Source: Cyclobacteriaceae bacterium (GTDB lineage: Bacteria; Bacteroidota; Bacteroidia; Cytophagales; Cyclobacteriaceae). Taken from it: 64,000 nt of DNA. The notes beneath the pieces were generated by a model. That model searched no databases, had not been told where the DNA came from, and saw only the letters and a program-made list of their open reading frames with translations. Where the stretch lies: NCBI GenBank assembly GCA_020436165.1, contig JAGQYI010000074.1, positions 19,731 to 83,730 of the forward strand. The letters are read 5' to 3'. Of this stretch, positions 62,171 through 64,000 are shown piece by piece. Numbering within the stretch: the first letter of the stretch is position 1; each line of letters begins with the position of its first letter. The translations under genes and the position numbers were made by a program.

Positions 62171-62488
62171 CTACTTTTTCTTGAATACTTCTTTGTAGGC
62201 GGTATCCAATGCATCCAAAACTAGCTCGCGAGGCACCTTAGTCAGCTCAAAAGTAGTCCAGCCTTGCTGGCCCCATTTGTTGGGTACCGGGTACACAATT
62301 GCCTTATCGTATTCACAAAACACCGATTGGTCCTCAGGGCTGAGTTTTACATTTATCGACTGGCTGGTTTCATGCAGGGTTGTAAAAATACGTTTACCTT
62401 CTACCTTAAAAGCAGTCCTGTCAAAATGAGGATTGGCAACAGTACCGGGAAAAGATAGCGCTAGCTCTTTAAATTCATGGCTGGTCAT
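62171..62488 (-). CDS. MmcQ/YjbR family protein
   Basis: A 105-residue protein of the YjbR (double-wing) family: it starts TSHEFKELALSFPGTVANPHFDRTAF and continues with KRIFTTLHETSQSINVKLSPE and a C-terminal WGQQGWTTFELTKVP. Annotated as DNA-binding, but evidence for function is weak. It converges with the methyltransferase. Confidence 0.88.
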   Translation of the reverse strand: MTSHEFKELALSFPGTVANPHFDRTAFKVEGKRIFTTLHETSQSINVKLSPEDQSVFCEYDKAIVYPVPNKWGQQGWTTFELTKVPRELVLDALDTAYKEVFKKK

Positions 62489-62603
62489 ACAAACAAATAT
62501 ACCTACCTGAAATTGTAACTTTTAAGTCAATCCTTAAATGTGGCTTTAAATTAATCGATTATAGTATATTTAGTTAAACAAGAACAACCTGCCAGTACAC
62601 CAA

Positions 62604-64000
62604 ATGAAAAAAGCGTTCCGACCATCCTGTTTTGTAAGTATTGTACTTTGCTTAGTTTATTCATCCTCCATTGCACAGCGTCATACAGAAACCCTTAATG
62701 AAGTTTGGAAGTTTCACAAAGGAAACATTGACAGCCCATTTGCCGAAAATGAAGAGGTGGAATGGGAAGTCGTGAACTTACCTCACTCATGGAATACGGA
62801 AGATGTGCTGGACGAAACACCAGGCTATTACCGGGGCGTGGGTTGGTATAAACGCAACCTGCAAGTACCAGCACTCTTCAGCAATCAAAAGGTGTTTCTC
62901 TATTTTGAGGGGGCCAACCAAAAAACGAAAGTTTTTATGAATGGGAACCAGGCTGGGAAGGAACATATTGGAGGATATACCCCTTTTGCTATTGAAATAA
63001 CAGATTTTTTAGCTGAAACGGCAAATGAATTGATGGTGAAAGTGGACAATTCGTACGATGAAAATATTATTCCATTAAGTGGCGATTTTAATTTCTATGG
63101 TGGCATTTACAGGGATGTGTACCTGGTAATAACCAACCCACAGCATTTTGATCTAAGTAATCGTGGGTCCAACGGTGTATTCATAACAACACCTGAGGTC
63201 TCCGAAACACAGGCAAAAATCAATATAAAATCTACCTGGGTAAATCAGGGCCTAAAGAGCAAAAAGGTCGTACTTAAATACACGCTGCTAAGTGCTCAAC
63301 AGAAAGAAGTGGCCGCTACTTTGGTTAAAAGTAAAGCGGAAGCAGGTACCCGTCAGGAAACTGGAATTTCAATGGATATTACAAATCCTTCACTTTGGTC
63401 TCCTGATAGCCCCTACCTATACACACTCAGGGCAGAATTGTTGGATACCAAAGGAAACCTGCTTGATGTTGTTGACAATCCGGTAGGCTTTCGGTGGTTT
63501 TCATTTGACCCTAAAAAAGGATTTAGCCTGAATGGCAAACCTTTGAAACTTATTGGAAGCAATCGCCACCAGGACTACTACCACAAAGCCAATGCACTTA
63601 CCAATGAAATGCACCGCTACGATATGAAATTATTGAAGGACATGGGTATCAACTTCATTCGCATTTCCCATTATCCCCACGACCCTGCTATGCTCGAAAT
63701 GTGCGACATGTACGGGTTTATTGCCAGCCTTGAGATTCCGTTTGTTAATAAAATTTCCACCTCAGAGGCATTTCTTGAAAACACGGAAAATATGATGCGA
63801 GAGGCCATTACAAGCAACTTTAACCATCCTTGCATTGTGGCCTGGTGTACAGGTAATGAAACCACCATGTACAATTCTGAAGAGGAGGCCTACCAAAAAC
63901 AGCGGAGAAAGGTGCATATTGCCCTGGACAGCCTTGTGCGTGCCGAAGACCCGACCAGATACACGTACACCGTTGCCTTCCGATCACCTGATTTTCACTC
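62604..64000 (+). CDS. Family 2 glycoside hydrolase (beta-galactosidase/glucuronidase type), 5' part only
   Basis: An open frame from ATG 62604 to the end of the window (465 codons, no stop) missing its C-terminus. A signal peptide (about 1-22, YSSSIAQ) precedes a jelly-roll domain (WEVVNLPHSWNTED, RGVGWYKRNL, GGIYRDVYLVITN), an Ig-like domain and the start of the TIM barrel (FSLNGKPLKLIGSNRHQDYY). The acid/base Glu is Glu419 in CTGNETTMY, following NHPCIVAW. It is a periplasmic or secreted glycosidase; the substrate is open. Confidence 0.93.
   Translation, partial: MKKAFRPSCFVSIVLCLVYSSSIAQRHTETLNEVWKFHKGNIDSPFAENEEVEWEVVNLPHSWNTEDVLDETPGYYRGVGWYKRNLQVPALFSNQKVFLYFEGANQKTKVFMNGNQAGKEHIGGYTPFAIEITDFLAETANELMVKVDNSYDENIIPLSGDFNFYGGIYRDVYLVITNPQHFDLSNRGSNGVFITTPEVSETQAKINIKSTWVNQGLKSKKVVLKYTLLSAQQKEVAATLVKSKAEAGTRQETGISMDITNPSLWSPDSPYLYTLRAELLDTKGNLLDVVDNPVGFRWFSFDPKKGFSLNGKPLKLIGSNRHQDYYHKANALTNEMHRYDMKLLKDMGINFIRISHYPHDPAMLEMCDMYGFIASLEIPFVNKISTSEAFLENTENMMREAITSNFNHPCIVAWCTGNETTMYNSEEEAYQKQRRKVHIALDSLVRAEDPTRYTYTVAFRSPDFH

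Overview
The window looks like chromosomal DNA of a menaquinone-using, aerobic member of the Bacteroidota, probably of the Cytophagales type (inferred from gene content, not a database match). Supporting signs are promoters of the Bacteroidota form (TTTG or ATTG, 17-19 bases, TAnnTTTG) before several genes, few Shine-Dalgarno sequences, many lipoprotein or outer-membrane products, an AraC regulator carrying a heavy-metal domain, and MenA. No rRNA, tRNA, CRISPR array, prophage or intact insertion sequence was seen.

Layout. 1-5461: a minus-strand run argS, glutathione peroxidase, menA, universal stress protein, SUI1/YciH and the 5' part of prfB, which uses the classical +1 programmed frameshift. 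5559-12568: msrB, DUF3052, an MFS transporter, DUF3224, a higBA toxin-antitoxin module inserted at the 5' end of a GMC oxidoreductase gene whose first ~50 bases are duplicated on both sides, then a minus-strand group with a divergent CPBP protein, an ArsC-like protein and hslV. 12629-20718: the E2 subunit of pyruvate dehydrogenase, a metalloprotease/TolB-propeller/barrel protein coupled to a ferredoxin and a U32 (TrhP-like) protein, and a membrane histidine kinase. 20864-29465: one tightly packed minus-strand unit that joins a complete trans-4-hydroxyproline degradation pathway to cysQ-cysC-cysD-cysN, with a deleted four-helix-bundle gene remnant between cysD and cysN.

29584-41616: Asp-box protein, HMA-AraC regulator, OmpA-like protein, Fe/Zn-cluster protein, fused trehalose-6-phosphate synthase/phosphatase, small envelope proteins, a histidine kinase/response regulator pair, and a retropepsin plus double jelly-roll pair. 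A shared motif, TGACAACT-N10-GTTTAC, stands before both the two-component operon and the retropepsin operon. Lactonase and moaD/moaE follow. 41718-47642: a minus-strand envelope-glycan cluster (two GT2 enzymes, deacetylase, SpoIIE-type phosphatase, flippase-like membrane protein) broken by a convergent MntA/HepT toxin-antitoxin pair. ruvC and an FMN reductase come next.

48906-59756: a [NiFe] hydrogenase island. hypA-hypB-hypC with a mini HupE-like protein run leftward; small subunit, large subunit, cytochrome b and maturation protease run rightward, then a terminator, then hypF-hypD-hypE. The small subunit has the two extra cysteines and the glutamate of oxygen-tolerant membrane-bound uptake hydrogenases, so this cell probably burns H2 in air through the menaquinone pool. 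59768-64000: a palindromic repeat pair, purine nucleoside phosphorylase, a barrel protein, a methyltransferase, a YjbR-family protein and the 5' part of a family 2 glycoside hydrolase.

The most novel-looking points are the two-component/retropepsin regulon motif, the 5'-end-duplicating higBA insertion, the hydroxyproline/PAPS joint operon, the oxygen-tolerant hydrogenase with a mini HupE, and the unexplained inverted-repeat element between hypD and hypE.
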